Origin: Comamonadaceae bacterium
GTDB taxonomy: Bacteria; Pseudomonadota; Gammaproteobacteria; Burkholderiales; Burkholderiaceae_C
NCBI GenBank assembly: GCA_004144865.1
Contig: SEAY01000011.1
Location: forward strand, 1 to 51,381
Direction: 5' to 3'
DNA length: 51,381 nucleotides
Made by a program: the position numbers and the translations under genes. Under the pieces are notes generated by a model that was not told the origin of the DNA, made no database searches, and was given only the letters and a program-made list of their open reading frames with translations. Positions 15,851 through 24,122 of the stretch are shown one piece after another; positions within the stretch are counted from its first letter, which is position 1; every line of letters starts with the position of its first letter.

Positions 15851-16060
15851 TCAGTGCAGCAGCGCGGCCGCTTCGACCGCCGGGGCGGACAGCTCGCGGC
15901 CGACCATGGCGCGGGCGTAGAAATAGTTGTTGCGGGCCCTCTCGCTCATCCGGTCGAGATCCACCTGGCCCTTGGGGTCGCAGGGGAACGCGTAGCCGCG
16001 GCCGCTGTGGAACAGGGAGCGGAAGCAGAGCTGGTACTCGTTGATGCTGGACTCGATCAT
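15851..16060 (-). CDS. Small conserved protein of unknown function
   Basis: 69 aa, beginning MIESSINEYQLCFRSLFHSG and containing CDPKGQVDLDRMSERARNNY. It is recognisable as a short protein recurring in Burkholderiales, without known function. Codon use is like its neighbours and GGAGACACGA lies directly upstream of ATG 16060. It converges on the DUF59-like gene with 7 bp between the stops. No domain, signal peptide or membrane segment is visible. Confidence 0.72.
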   Translation of the reverse strand: MIESSINEYQLCFRSLFHSGRGYAFPCDPKGQVDLDRMSERARNNYFYARAMVGRELSAPAVEAAALLH

Positions 16061-16271
16061 TTCGTGTCTCCTGGCGGCGGCAGGCCTTGCTGCCTTGTGT
16101 CCATGATGGTCGGCGCCCCCGGGTTGCACGATCGGAAGCCACTGAATCGCGGCTAGTCGCGCGCCGCATCCGGGGCAGGGGTGCAGGCTGAGGCTGGATA
16201 GGCGGTTTCTTATGCCGAGGTGGACGCGCACGCACGCTGGCGCGGCCGTTTCGTACCTCAACCGGGCTAGC

Positions 16272-17000
16272 ATGCGCCATGGATCCCCCCTGCTGCTGCT
16301 CGTCCCTGGCCTCCTTTGCGACCGTGCCTCCTGGGCCGGCCAGGTGGCGGCCCTGGGTGCCGCTGCCCGGTGCGAGGTCTTCGACCACGGCCAGCGCGCC
16401 AGCATCGAGGACATGGCCGCCCACGTGCTGGCATCCGCCGGCAGCGAACGCTTCGCCCTGGCCGGCCACTCGATGGGCGGGCGCGTCGCGCTGGAGGTCG
16501 TGCGGCAGGCGCCGCAGCGCGTGCGCGGCCTCGCGTTGCTGGACACGGGCTACCAGGCGCGGGCTGGCGGCGAAGCGGGCGAGCAGGAACGCCGCAGCCG
16601 TTACGCGCTGCTGGAAGTCGCCCGCACCCAAGGCATGCGCGCGATGGGCGAACGGTGGGCGCGCGGCATGGTGCATCCGCGGCGGATCGACACGCCGCTC
16701 TTCGAAGAGATCCTCGCCATGATCGAACGCAGTACCCCGCAGCGCTTCGAAGCGCAGGTCCGCGCGCTGCTGGAGCGGCCGGATGCCACCCCGGTGCTCA
16801 CGGCGATCCGCTGTCCCACGCTGCTGGTGTGCGGGCGCGAGGACGCCTGGAGCCCGCTGGCGCGGCACGAGGAGATGCAGCGCGCGATCGCCGGATCGGT
16901 GCTGGCGGTGATCGAGGACAGCGGGCACATGAGCCCGATGGAGCAGCCGCAGGCGGTCGGCGCGGCGCTGGCGGCGTGGCTGGCCCGGCTGGGCGACTGA
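16272..17000 (+). CDS. Alpha/beta hydrolase
   Basis: 242 aa. The fold is shown by LLLLVPGLLCDRASW (oxyanion loop), the nucleophile elbow GHSMGG with Ser, and ESGHMSPMEQP-type C-terminal His (read here as DSGHMSPMEQP); the acid is probably Asp in GREDAWSP. Members of this shape act on esters, lactones or thioesters, and the substrate is unknown. The frame is open from 16212, but ATG 16272 (MRHGSPLLLL) gives a start directly before the first beta strand and was preferred. It is followed by the convergent tRNA-Arg. Confidence 0.85.
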   Translation: MRHGSPLLLLVPGLLCDRASWAGQVAALGAAARCEVFDHGQRASIEDMAAHVLASAGSERFALAGHSMGGRVALEVVRQAPQRVRGLALLDTGYQARAGGEAGEQERRSRYALLEVARTQGMRAMGERWARGMVHPRRIDTPLFEEILAMIERSTPQRFEAQVRALLERPDATPVLTAIRCPTLLVCGREDAWSPLARHEEMQRAIAGSVLAVIEDSGHMSPMEQPQAVGAALAAWLARLGD

Positions 17001-17018
17001 GGGAGGGGGAAGGAAAGG

Positions 17019-17094
17019 TGGCGCGGCTGGCGGGGATCGAACCCACGACCCTTGGCTTCGGAGGCCAATACTCTATCCACTGAGCTACAGCCGC
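17019..17094 (-). tRNA. tRNA-Arg (anticodon CCG), CCA encoded
   Basis: On the minus strand the cloverleaf begins GCGGCTG, has D-arm GCTCAGTGGATAGAGT, anticodon stem TTGGC/GCCAA around CTCCGAA (anticodon CCG, reading CGG), a T-arm with GGTTCGATCC, and ends CAGCCGC-G-CCA. The length of 76 nt includes the CCA. Confidence 0.96.
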
Positions 17095-17181
17095 ATCGTG
17101 ATGCGAGGGCGCATTATCGCCCATGCGCGAGCCGCCTGCCCGGCCGGCCGGGCCCCGCCGGGAGCGCCAGGGACCGCTGGC

Positions 17182-17187
17182 TATAAT
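17182..17187 (+). promoter_or_regulatory. Probable -10 box of the cytochrome c5 gene
   Basis: A perfect TATAAT, 40 bp upstream of the cytochrome c5 start codon. No convincing -35 box is seen. Confidence 0.45.
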
Positions 17188-17227
17188 CGCCGGTTGATTC
17201 AAAAAACGCGCATTCACTGAGGACGCC

Positions 17228-17228
17228 A
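17228..17228 (+). other. Start codon choice for the cytochrome c5 gene
   Basis: ATG 17228 is preceded by GAGGACGCC and gives a cytoplasmic tail plus membrane anchor, with no alternative nearby. Confidence 0.6.
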
Positions 17229-18148
17229 TGAGCGACAGCCCGCTGGAAGAAGCCCATACCGGCCCGATCAAGACCCCCAAGCAACTGCTGATCGCGGTGC
17301 TGTTCTCCTTCCTGGTCCCGGTGTTCATCATCATCGCGCTGGTGATGTACGTGTCGTCGGAGAACAAGCCGGCGGGCTCGGGCGACATCGAGAAGTTCGC
17401 CCTCGGCGGCTTGACCGCGCAGGACCTCGAGCGCGGTGTCGCCGAGCGCATCCGCAAGGTCGGCACCGTGGAGATCCGCGACGCCAACCGGCCGCTGGCC
17501 AACGGCGAGACGGTGTTCAAGGCGCAATGCGCGGCCTGCCACACCACGGGCGCGGCCGGCGCCCCCAAGCTGGGTGACGCCGCTTCCTGGGCCAACCGCA
17601 TCGCCCAGGGCTTCAACACCCTGGTGACTTCCGCCCTCAAGGGCAAGGGCGCCATGCCCGCACAGGCCGGTGGCGACTTCAGCGATACGGAGATTGCGCG
17701 CGCCGTGGCCTACCTGGCCAACTCCGGCGGCGCCAAGTTCACGGAGCCGGCAGCTCCCGCCGCTACCGCGACGGGCACCGATGGTGCCGCTCCCGCCGCG
17801 GCTGGCGTGGCCCCCGGCGCGCCCGTTGCTGCCGCCCCCGCCGCCGCCAGCGCCGCTGCTGCGGCCGCTCCGGCGCCCGCAGCCGCCCCGGCGCAGCAAG
17901 TGGCTGCCGCCGGCAACGGCGAAGCGCTCTACAAGCAGGCCTGCATGGCTTGCCACGCCGCGGGCGTGGCCGGTGCCCCGAAGCTGGGCGACAAGGCCGC
18001 CTGGGCCCCGCGCCTCGCGCAAGGCATGCCCGCGCTGGTGACGAGCGCCATCAAGGGCAAGGGCGCCATGCCTCCCAAGGGTGGCAGCACCGCGCCGGAT
18101 ACCGAGATCCAGGCCGCCGTGCAGTACATGGTGAACGCCTCCAAGTAA
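17228..18148 (+). CDS. Membrane-anchored two-haem cytochrome c5
   Basis: 306 aa. A single N-terminal helix (about residues 19-42, QLLIAVLFSFLVPVFIII) anchors the protein and puts the rest in the periplasm. Two cytochrome c5-like domains follow, with haem sites C101-AA-C104-H105 and C239-MA-C242-H243. Each has the same GAPKLGD motif after the haem site and KGKGAMP carrying the axial Met, so they look like an internal duplication. An Ala/Pro linker of about 55 residues (roughly 173-228) separates them. It probably carries electrons to a terminal oxidase or reductase outside the window. A strong terminator follows. Confidence 0.92.
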   Translation: MSDSPLEEAHTGPIKTPKQLLIAVLFSFLVPVFIIIALVMYVSSENKPAGSGDIEKFALGGLTAQDLERGVAERIRKVGTVEIRDANRPLANGETVFKAQCAACHTTGAAGAPKLGDAASWANRIAQGFNTLVTSALKGKGAMPAQAGGDFSDTEIARAVAYLANSGGAKFTEPAAPAATATGTDGAAPAAAGVAPGAPVAAAPAAASAAAAAAPAPAAAPAQQVAAAGNGEALYKQACMACHAAGVAGAPKLGDKAAWAPRLAQGMPALVTSAIKGKGAMPPKGGSTAPDTEIQAAVQYMVNASK

Positions 18149-18170
18149 GGCGCGCAGCCTCCCGCGAAGA

Positions 18171-18194
18171 AGCCGGCCGCGTGCCGGCTTTTTT
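18171..18194 (+). terminator. Rho-independent terminator after cytochrome c5
   Basis: Stem AGCCGGC/GCCGGCT (7 bp) with loop CGCGT followed by a run of T. The opposite strand has only a weak pyrimidine tail, so it may also slow transcripts coming from the convergent gene at 18205. Confidence 0.9.
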
Positions 18195-18204
18195 CATGGG
18201 CGCG

Positions 18205-18741
18205 TCAGGCGGGGGCCTGCGCGTGCAGCGCCGCCGGGCTGGGGACGTAGCCGAAGCGTGCGGGCAGGTCGGCGGCGCGCACGTCCGCCGGTGTCCACGC
18301 GCCGGACTCCACGAGCTCGGAGGCCTGCACGATGTCCTGCGTGTGCACCAGGCCGAAGCCGCGGTCCGTCTCCAGGTAGAGGCGGCCGTCTTCGTCGACG
18401 AGGCAGGCCTGCACCTGCGCGGTCTCCCCGGAGTGGGTGCTGACCTGCGCGGGTCCCGCGACCCGGAAGATCCAAGGCGTCGCCTGCAATTCCACGTAGA
18501 CGCGCTGCGGGCCGTTCTGGAAGAACCACTGCCCCTGCGCGTCGTGCTCGTAGTTGCGCTGGATGAAGTCGATCAGCTTCTCGTGGCGCAGGAGGGAGCC
18601 CTTGGATTGCGGGAAGGGCCCGGCGGCCTGCACGCGGTCGTCGCGCATGTACCAGTTGCCGCGCTCGTCCAGGCCCAGCCAGCCGTAGCAGTGGGGCACG
18701 TTGGGCCATTTCGCGATGGCCTGGCGAACGATATCGTCCAT
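18205..18741 (-). CDS. Conserved Burkholderiales protein of unknown function
   Basis: 178 aa, starting MDDIVRQAIAKWPNVPHCYG and WLGLDERGNWYMRDDRVQAA. I recognise it as a common betaproteobacterial DUF protein (a DUF2944/DUF2946-type label comes to mind but is not certain). It is soluble, with no signal peptide or membrane helix. Blocks FIQRNYEHDAQGQWFFQNGP and ETDRGFGLVHTQD suggest a compact beta-rich fold. It begins 23 bp after the stop of the TauE/SafE gene on the same strand, so the two are likely one transcript. Confidence 0.8.
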   Translation of the reverse strand: MDDIVRQAIAKWPNVPHCYGWLGLDERGNWYMRDDRVQAAGPFPQSKGSLLRHEKLIDFIQRNYEHDAQGQWFFQNGPQRVYVELQATPWIFRVAGPAQVSTHSGETAQVQACLVDEDGRLYLETDRGFGLVHTQDIVQASELVESGAWTPADVRAADLPARFGYVPSPAALHAQAPA

Positions 18742-18764
18742 TCGCCCATTATGGGCCGCCCGCT

Positions 18765-19523
18765 TCAGCGCAGGAACGCGTCGTAACCGGTCTTGAGGAT
18801 GAGCGCGCCCACGACGAAGATGAAGACGCCGCGCACGAAGCCGGCGCCGTGCTTGAGCGCGAGGTGCGTGCCCAGCAGGCTGCCGACGATGTTGGCGATG
18901 GCGAGCGTGGCGGCGTAGTGCCACCAGACGTGGCCCTTGATCGCGAACAGGATCAGCGCGGCCAGGTTGGTGGCCGTATTGAGCAGCTTGGCGGCGGCCG
19001 ACGCGTTGAGGAAGTCGTAGCCCAGCACGCGCACGAACAGGAACACGAAGAAGCTGCCGGTGCCGGGACCGAAGAAGCCGTCGTAGAAGCCCAGCACGAG
19101 GCCGATGGCGCAGGCGGCCAGCGTCTGCGTGCGGCCGGCCAGGCTGGGCGCGTGGTCGCGGCCCAGGTCCTTCTTGACCAGCGTGTACAACAGCACGCCC
19201 ACCAGCACGATGGGCAGCAGCTTGCGCAGGAATTCCGAGGGCAGCACGGTGACCGCCCAGGCGCCGACGAAGCCGCCCGCGAAACCGGCCGCCGCCGCCG
19301 GCAGCAGGGCCGACCAGGCCATGTCCACCCGGCGGGCGTACTGGCGCGCCGCCAGGGCGGTGCCCCAGACCGAGGCGCTCTTGTTGATGCCGAAGAGGGT
19401 GGCGGGATGGGTGGTGGGAAAGACGGCGAACAGCGCCGGCACCAGGATCAGGCCCCCGCCCCCCACGATCGCGTCGACGAACCCGGCCAGCACCGAGGCC
19501 AGCGACACCAGAAGCAACTCCAT
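18765..19523 (-). CDS. TauE/SafE family sulfite/anion exporter (TSUP)
   Basis: 252 aa with eight or so hydrophobic segments. The family repeat motifs are ASVLAGFVDAIVGGGGLILVP and IGLVLGFYDGFFGPGTGSFF, each with the Gly/Pro-rich signature of TSUP exporters, which move sulfite, sulfoacetate or other small anions. ATG 19523 (MELLLVSLASV) starts directly at the first helix; the upstream in-frame ATG would lie in the terminator region. The substrate is not indicated by the neighbours. Confidence 0.88.
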   Translation of the reverse strand: MELLLVSLASVLAGFVDAIVGGGGLILVPALFAVFPTTHPATLFGINKSASVWGTALAARQYARRVDMAWSALLPAAAAGFAGGFVGAWAVTVLPSEFLRKLLPIVLVGVLLYTLVKKDLGRDHAPSLAGRTQTLAACAIGLVLGFYDGFFGPGTGSFFVFLFVRVLGYDFLNASAAAKLLNTATNLAALILFAIKGHVWWHYAATLAIANIVGSLLGTHLALKHGAGFVRGVFIFVVGALILKTGYDAFLR

Positions 19524-19565
19524 CGCCCGGATTGTGGCATCGGCCGCGAGTGGCTCTGCCGCAAG

Positions 19566-19590
19566 AAAAAAGCGCCGCATCGGCGGCGCT
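19566..19590 (-). terminator. Rho-independent terminator for the mmsA-GMC transcript
   Basis: Read on the minus strand, the stem AGCGCCGC/GCGGCGCT (8 bp) around CGAT is followed by a run of six T. It lies about 190 bp after the stop of the GMC oxidoreductase and 43 bp before the TauE/SafE start codon. Confidence 0.9.
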
Positions 19591-19780
19591 TGGAGGTGCC
19601 CGGCCCTATGCAGGTGCCGATGCGGTTGTTCGAATTCTGTGCGGGGTTTGTCTCCTCGGTCCCTCGTTCTGCCGGGCCCACGGTGGGGCGCGGCGCGAGT
19701 GCACGCACTCTAGCGCGGCGCACAGCCCCGGTGCATCAGGGCTTACCCGGCAGTCGACTGTGCTAGGAGCGAGCGCCAGC
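19591..19780 (-). ncRNA. Structured 3' region or possible small RNA upstream of the terminator
   Basis: No gene is seen between the GMC stop and the terminator. On the minus strand the sequence can form a long imperfect hairpin between GGGGC (near 19729) and GCCCC (near 19685), with a perfect inner palindrome GAGTGC-GT-GCACTC (19697-19710). Further down it has a Shine-Dalgarno-like GAGGAGAC without a start codon after it, and then CACCTCC just before the terminator. TAGAGT (19712-19707) might be a -10 but its -35 is poor. It could be a 3' UTR, a small RNA cut from it, or an independent RNA gene. Confidence 0.3.
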
Positions 19781-21427
19781 TCAGCCGCCCGCCGGCGTCC
19801 TCCGCGCATCCTGCAGGATCCAGTCGGCGGCCTTCTCCGCCATCATCAGCGTGGGCGAATTGGTGTTGCCGCTGGTGATGGTGGGCATGGCCCCGGCATC
19901 CACCACCCGCAGGCCCGCGATGCCGCGCACGCGCATGCGCGAGTCCAGCACCGCACGCGGGTCGCCGTCCGCGCCCATCTGCGTGGTGCCCACGGGGTGG
20001 AAGATGGTGGTGGCGATGTCGCCGGCCAGCCGCGCCAGGTCTTCGTCGGTCTGGTACTGGGGGCCGGGGCGCCACTCCTCGGGCTTGTACTTCGCCAGTC
20101 CGGGCTGCGCCGCGATGCGCCGCGTGACGCGCAGCGAATCGGCGGCCACCTTGCGGTCTTCCGCCGTGCTCAGGTAGTTGGGCGCGATGGCGGGCGCATC
20201 CTCGAAGCGCGGGCTGCGGATGCGCACCCAGCCGCGGCTGGTGGGGTTGAGGTTGCACACGCTCGCGGTGAACGCGTCGAAGCCGTGCAGCGGTTCGCCG
20301 AAGGCATCCAGGCTCAGCGGCTGCACGTGGTATTCGATGTTGGGGTGCGGCTGGTCGGGCGAGCTGCGCGTGAACGCACCCAGCTGGGAAGGGGCCATGC
20401 TCATGGGGCCGCTGCGCTTGATGACGTACTCCATGCCGATGCGCAGCTTGCCCCACCAGCTGCTGGCCAGCGTGTTGAGCGTGGCCACGCCGTCCACCTT
20501 GTAGACCGCGCGGATCTGCAGGTGGTCCTGCAGGTTCTCGCCCACGCCGGGCAGGTCGTGCACCACGGGAATGCCGTGCCGCTGAAGCAGGTCCGCCGGC
20601 CCGACGCCGGAGAGCTGCAGGATCTGCGGCGAGCCGATGCTGCCGGCGCACAGCAGCGTCTCCTGCGTGGCTTGCACCTGCACCATCTGGTCGCCGGTCC
20701 ACACCTCGGCGCCGGTGCAGCGCCGGCTGCCGTCGGGCAGCGTCTCGAACAGCAGGCGCGCGACCTGCGCATGCGTCCACAGCTCGAAGTTCGGGCGGCC
20801 ATAGCAGACGGGGCGCAGGAAGGCCTTGGCGGTGTTCCAGCGCCAGCCGTTCTTCTGGTTCACCTGGAAGTAGCCGACGCCCTCGTTGTCGCCGCGGTTG
20901 AAGTCGGTGCTGTGCGGGATGCCGGCCTGCTGCGCCGCCTCGGCGAAGGCATCGAGAACGTCCCAGCGCAAGCGCTGCTTCTCCACGCGCCACTCGCCGC
21001 CCGTGCCGTGCAGGGCGTCGGCGCCCTTGTAGTAGTCCTCGTGCTTCTTGAAGTGGGGCAGGCAGTTGTCCCAGGTCCAGGAGGCATCGCCCAGGCGTTG
21101 CGCCCAGCCGTCGTAGTCGCGCGCCTGGCCGCGCATGTAGATCATGCCGTTGATGCTGGAGCAGCCGCCCAGCGTCTTGCCGCGCGGATAGCGCAGCTTG
21201 CGGCCGTTCAGGCCCGGGTCTTCCTCGGTGTAGTACAGCCAGTCGGTGCGGGCGTTGCCTATGCAATAGAGGTAGCCGACCGGGATGTGGATCCAGTGGT
21301 AGTCGTCGCGGCGGCCGGCCTCGATGAGGAGGACGCGCTTGGAAGGATCCTTGGAGAGGCGGTTGGCGAGCAGGCAGCCGGCGGTGCCGGCGCCGATGAT
21401 GATGTAGTCGAAGCTCGTATCACTCAC
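19781..21427 (-). CDS. GMC family FAD-dependent oxidoreductase (choline dehydrogenase-like)
   Basis: 548 aa. The N-terminal Rossmann motif FDYIIIGAGTAGCLLANRLS binds FAD, RYPRGKTLGGCSSINGMIYM is GMC signature 1, and GSIGSPQILQLSGVG is signature 2. The C terminus has HPVGTTQMG (catalytic His) and GNTNSPTLMMAEKAAD (Asn). It oxidises a primary alcohol to an aldehyde. It is often annotated as BetA, but no betaine aldehyde dehydrogenase or betI is here. The GTG start at 21427 follows GGAGGAGACAG and replaces longer open frames that would read through a REP element. Downstream of mmsA in one transcript. Confidence 0.9.
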   Translation of the reverse strand: MSDTSFDYIIIGAGTAGCLLANRLSKDPSKRVLLIEAGRRDDYHWIHIPVGYLYCIGNARTDWLYYTEEDPGLNGRKLRYPRGKTLGGCSSINGMIYMRGQARDYDGWAQRLGDASWTWDNCLPHFKKHEDYYKGADALHGTGGEWRVEKQRLRWDVLDAFAEAAQQAGIPHSTDFNRGDNEGVGYFQVNQKNGWRWNTAKAFLRPVCYGRPNFELWTHAQVARLLFETLPDGSRRCTGAEVWTGDQMVQVQATQETLLCAGSIGSPQILQLSGVGPADLLQRHGIPVVHDLPGVGENLQDHLQIRAVYKVDGVATLNTLASSWWGKLRIGMEYVIKRSGPMSMAPSQLGAFTRSSPDQPHPNIEYHVQPLSLDAFGEPLHGFDAFTASVCNLNPTSRGWVRIRSPRFEDAPAIAPNYLSTAEDRKVAADSLRVTRRIAAQPGLAKYKPEEWRPGPQYQTDEDLARLAGDIATTIFHPVGTTQMGADGDPRAVLDSRMRVRGIAGLRVVDAGAMPTITSGNTNSPTLMMAEKAADWILQDARRTPAGG

Positions 21428-21464
21428 TCGTTCTGTCTCCTCCGCGGCTTTCCGGCGCCGCTGC

Positions 21465-21551
21465 CCCTCACCCCCGCCCTCTCCCCGGCGGGGAGAGGGA
21501 GTTCCTTTTCCTGCTCCCTCTCCCGCTTGCGGGAGAGGGTTGGGGTGAGGG
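21465..21551. repeat. REP-like palindromic element (type C) between mmsA and the GMC gene
   Basis: Outer 10 bp inverted repeat CCCTCACCCC (21465) / GGGGTGAGGG (21542-21551) encloses two hairpins with 10-11 bp stems, CCCTCTCCCC/GGGGAGAGGG (21477-21499) and CCCTCTCCCGC/GCGGGAGAGGG (21516-21539). This is a dispersed element common in Comamonadaceae and relatives. It sits within the transcript and can fold strongly, which may reduce GMC expression relative to mmsA. Confidence 0.85.
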
Positions 21552-21555
21552 TCTT

Positions 21556-23094
21556 CTATTTCGCCGTGGGCATCACGAATTCGGCCCCCTTGCCGATGCT
21601 CTCCGGCCAGCGCTGCATGATCGACTTCTGCTTGGTGTAGAAGCGCACGCCTTCCTCGCCGTACGCGTGCATGTCGCCGAACAGGCTCTTCTTCCAGCCG
21701 CCGAAGCCGTGCCACGCCATGGGGACCGGGATCGGCACGTTGATGCCCACCATGCCCACCTGCACGCGGCGGCCGAACTCGCGCGCCACGTTGCCGTCGC
21801 GGGTGAAGCAGCTCACGCCGTTGCCGTACTCGTGGGCGTTGACCAGTTCGGTGGCTTCCTTCAGGTCCTTCACGCGCACGCAACCCAGCACCGGGCCGAA
21901 GATCTCCTCCTGGTAGATCTTCATGCCCGGCTTCACGTCGTCGAACAGCGTGCCGCCCATCCAGAAGCCGTTGTCGCAGCCCGCGCCGGCCATGGCGCCC
22001 TTGAACTTGCGGCCGTCCACGACCAGCTTCGCGCCTTCCTTCTCGCCCTGCTGGATGTAGCCGGCGATGCGCTCCTGCGCCACCTTGCTCACGATGGGGC
22101 CCATCTCGGCGTCGAGCTCCTCGCCGTTCTTCACCTTGAGGCCCTGCGTGCGCTCGGCCAGCTTGGCCATGATCTTGTCCGCGGCGTCGCCCACCAGGAT
22201 GCCGACCGAGATCGCCATGCAGCGCTCGCCGGCGGAGCCGAAGGCCGAACCGATCAGCGCGTCCACCGCCTGGTCCATGTCCGCATCGGGCATGACGACC
22301 ATGTGGTTCTTCGCGCCGCCGAGAGCCTGCACGCGCTTGCCGTGCCGAGCGCCGGTCTCGTAGATCTTCTGCGCGATGGGCGTGGAGCCGACGAACGACA
22401 CCGCCTTCACGTCCGGGTGCTCCAGCAGCGCGTCCACCGCGTCCTTGTCGCCCTGCACCACGTTGAACACGCCGTCGGGCAGGCCGGCTTCCTTGAGCAG
22501 TTCGGCCATGCGCAGCGAGGGGCTCGGGTCCAGCGGGCTGGGCTTGAGGATGAAGCAGTTGCCCGCGGCGATGGCCACCGGGTACATCCACATCGGCACC
22601 ATCACCGGGAAGTTGAACGGCGTGATGCCGGCCACCACGCCCAGCGGCTGGCGCAGCGTCCAGTTGTCGATGCCGGTGGAGACCTGGTCGGTGTAGTCGC
22701 CCTTGAGCAGCTGCGGGATGCCGCAGGCGAATTCCACGATGTCGATGCCGCGGGTCACCTCGCCCTGCGCGTCGGTGAACACCTTGCCGTGTTCGGCGGT
22801 GATCATGCGGGCCAGTTCGTCGCGGTGCTTGTTCAGCAGTTCGAGGAACTTGAACATCACGCGGGCGCGGCGGATCGGCGGCGTGTCGGCCCAGGCGGGG
22901 AAGGCCGCTTGCGCCGCGGCGACGGCCTGCGCCACTTCCGCGTTGCTGGCCATGGCGACACGCCCCGTCACCTGGCCCGTGGCCGGGTTGAACACGTCGG
23001 CGCGGCGGCCGCTCTGGCCCGGCACGACCTGGCCGGCGATCCAGTGTTCGATGGAAGAGATGGCGGCGGGCCGGGACTTCTCGGGTGCGTTCAT
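21556..23094 (-). CDS. mmsA: CoA-acylating methylmalonate-semialdehyde dehydrogenase
   Basis: 512 aa ALDH-superfamily enzyme that turns methylmalonate or malonate semialdehyde plus CoA and NAD+ into propionyl- or acetyl-CoA. The catalytic Cys is in AGERCMAIS. The usual ALDH general base Glu is replaced by the MmsA-type [14 protein letters not shown] block. [24 protein letters not shown] and EEIFGPVL also fit. ATG 23094 (MNAPEKSRP) was chosen over longer upstream frames, which would run into the regulator's promoter. It is divergent from a LysR gene at 93 bp and probably co-transcribed with the GMC oxidoreductase. In valine breakdown it is paired with mmsB, which is absent here. Confidence 0.95.
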   Translation of the reverse strand: MNAPEKSRPAAISSIEHWIAGQVVPGQSGRRADVFNPATGQVTGRVAMASNAEVAQAVAAAQAAFPAWADTPPIRRARVMFKFLELLNKHRDELARMITAEHGKVFTDAQGEVTRGIDIVEFACGIPQLLKGDYTDQVSTGIDNWTLRQPLGVVAGITPFNFPVMVPMWMYPVAIAAGNCFILKPSPLDPSPSLRMAELLKEAGLPDGVFNVVQGDKDAVDALLEHPDVKAVSFVGSTPIAQKIYETGARHGKRVQALGGAKNHMVVMPDADMDQAVDALIGSAFGSAGERCMAISVGILVGDAADKIMAKLAERTQGLKVKNGEELDAEMGPIVSKVAQERIAGYIQQGEKEGAKLVVDGRKFKGAMAGAGCDNGFWMGGTLFDDVKPGMKIYQEEIFGPVLGCVRVKDLKEATELVNAHEYGNGVSCFTRDGNVAREFGRRVQVGMVGINVPIPVPMAWHGFGGWKKSLFGDMHAYGEEGVRFYTKQKSIMQRWPESIGKGAEFVMPTAK

Positions 23095-23165
23095 GGCGGT
23101 TTCCTGCAAATGGTGGGCCAGTCTAGGCTTCCCGCCCCGGTTTGGAAATACGCGGGCGCTGACTG

Positions 23166-23189
23166 CATTGTTTGCCAAAATGAACAATG
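23166..23189. promoter_or_regulatory. Palindrome overlapping the LysR start codon
   Basis: CATTGTT (23166-23172) and AACAATG (23183-23189) form a perfect 7 bp inverted repeat with a 10 bp spacer. The second arm contains the regulator's own ATG (23187-23189). It is a candidate autoregulatory operator of the LysR protein in the mmsA divergent region. Confidence 0.5.
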
Positions 23190-24122
23190 GTCACCAAACC
23201 CAGCCCCGTCCCGGTGTTCGCCGACCTGCACCTGCTCACCGTGCTGGCGGAAACGCGCAGCTACACGCAAGCGGCCCGTCGCCTGGGGATCTCCAAGGCC
23301 TCGGTGAGCGGCCGCATCGCCGAGCTCGAGCGCGCCGCCGGCGTGCCGCTGGTGCGCCGCACGACGCGCTCGGTGGGGCTCACGCAGGCCGGCCAGCAAC
23401 TGGCCGACGAAACGCGCGGCGCCTTCGAGCGCATCAGCCAGAGCTTCACCGGCATCCGCGACCTCGCCGGCCATCCCCGGGGCCTGCTGCGTGTCACGGC
23501 GCCGGTGGCGCTCGGACGGCAGGTGGTGGCGCCCAGCCTGCCGGCCTTCCTGCAGCAATACCCGGAGATCCGGCTGGAACTCGATCTCGGCGACCGCTTC
23601 GCCAACCTCGCGCAGGAGGGTTTCGACCTCGCGATCCGCCACACGCAGGCACCGCCCGAGACGCACGTGGCCTGGCAGCTGTGCCCCTCGCGCTCGCTGC
23701 TGGTGGCGAGCGCCGATTACCTCAAGCGCCACGGCGCGCCCGCCCATCCCACCGAGCTGTCCCGCCATGCGTGCCTGCTGTACCTGCGCGACGGCGGCGG
23801 CGCGGGCTGGTCCTTCGAGCGCGGCACGGGCCGCCGTGCCGAGCGGGTGGTGGTCGCCGTGGACGGTCCCCTGCGCGCCAACAACAGCGAAGTGCTGCGC
23901 GAGGCGGTGCTCGGCGGGGTCGGCATCGGCCTGCTGCCGGACTTCAGCGCAGCCGGCCACCTGGGGCCGCGGCAGCTGGTGCCGGTGTTGCCGGAGTGGA
24001 AGCCGCTGGGCTTCTTCGGCGACGCCATCTATGCGATCCGCCCGTGGGCCCCGCAGGTGCCGCGCGCCGTGCAGTGCTTCGTCGACCACCTGAAGGCGGT
24101 GTTCGCCGAGGGCTTTCGCTAG
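23187..24122 (+). CDS. LysR family transcriptional regulator
   Basis: 311 aa. The N-terminal winged helix ([20 protein letters not shown], then [20 protein letters not shown]) and the LysR substrate-binding region ([41 protein letters not shown]) are clear. Its divergent position 93 bp from mmsA makes it the likely regulator of mmsA-GMC, with an inducer related to their substrate. It ends with a 4 nt overlap with the convergent AtuA-family gene. Confidence 0.92.
   Translation: MVTKPSPVPVFADLHLLTVLAETRSYTQAARRLGISKASVSGRIAELERAAGVPLVRRTTRSVGLTQAGQQLADETRGAFERISQSFTGIRDLAGHPRGLLRVTAPVALGRQVVAPSLPAFLQQYPEIRLELDLGDRFANLAQEGFDLAIRHTQAPPETHVAWQLCPSRSLLVASADYLKRHGAPAHPTELSRHACLLYLRDGGGAGWSFERGTGRRAERVVVAVDGPLRANNSEVLREAVLGGVGIGLLPDFSAAGHLGPRQLVPVLPEWKPLGFFGDAIYAIRPWAPQVPRAVQCFVDHLKAVFAEGFR

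Noticed and set aside
17019..17094. tRNA-Arg as an integration site for a genomic island
   Set aside because: No integrase, direct repeat of the tRNA 3' end, or change of gene content around it was seen.
19781..21427. Calling the GMC oxidoreductase betA of a betaine pathway
   Set aside because: No betB, betI or betT is nearby; GMC enzymes of this type act on many alcohols.
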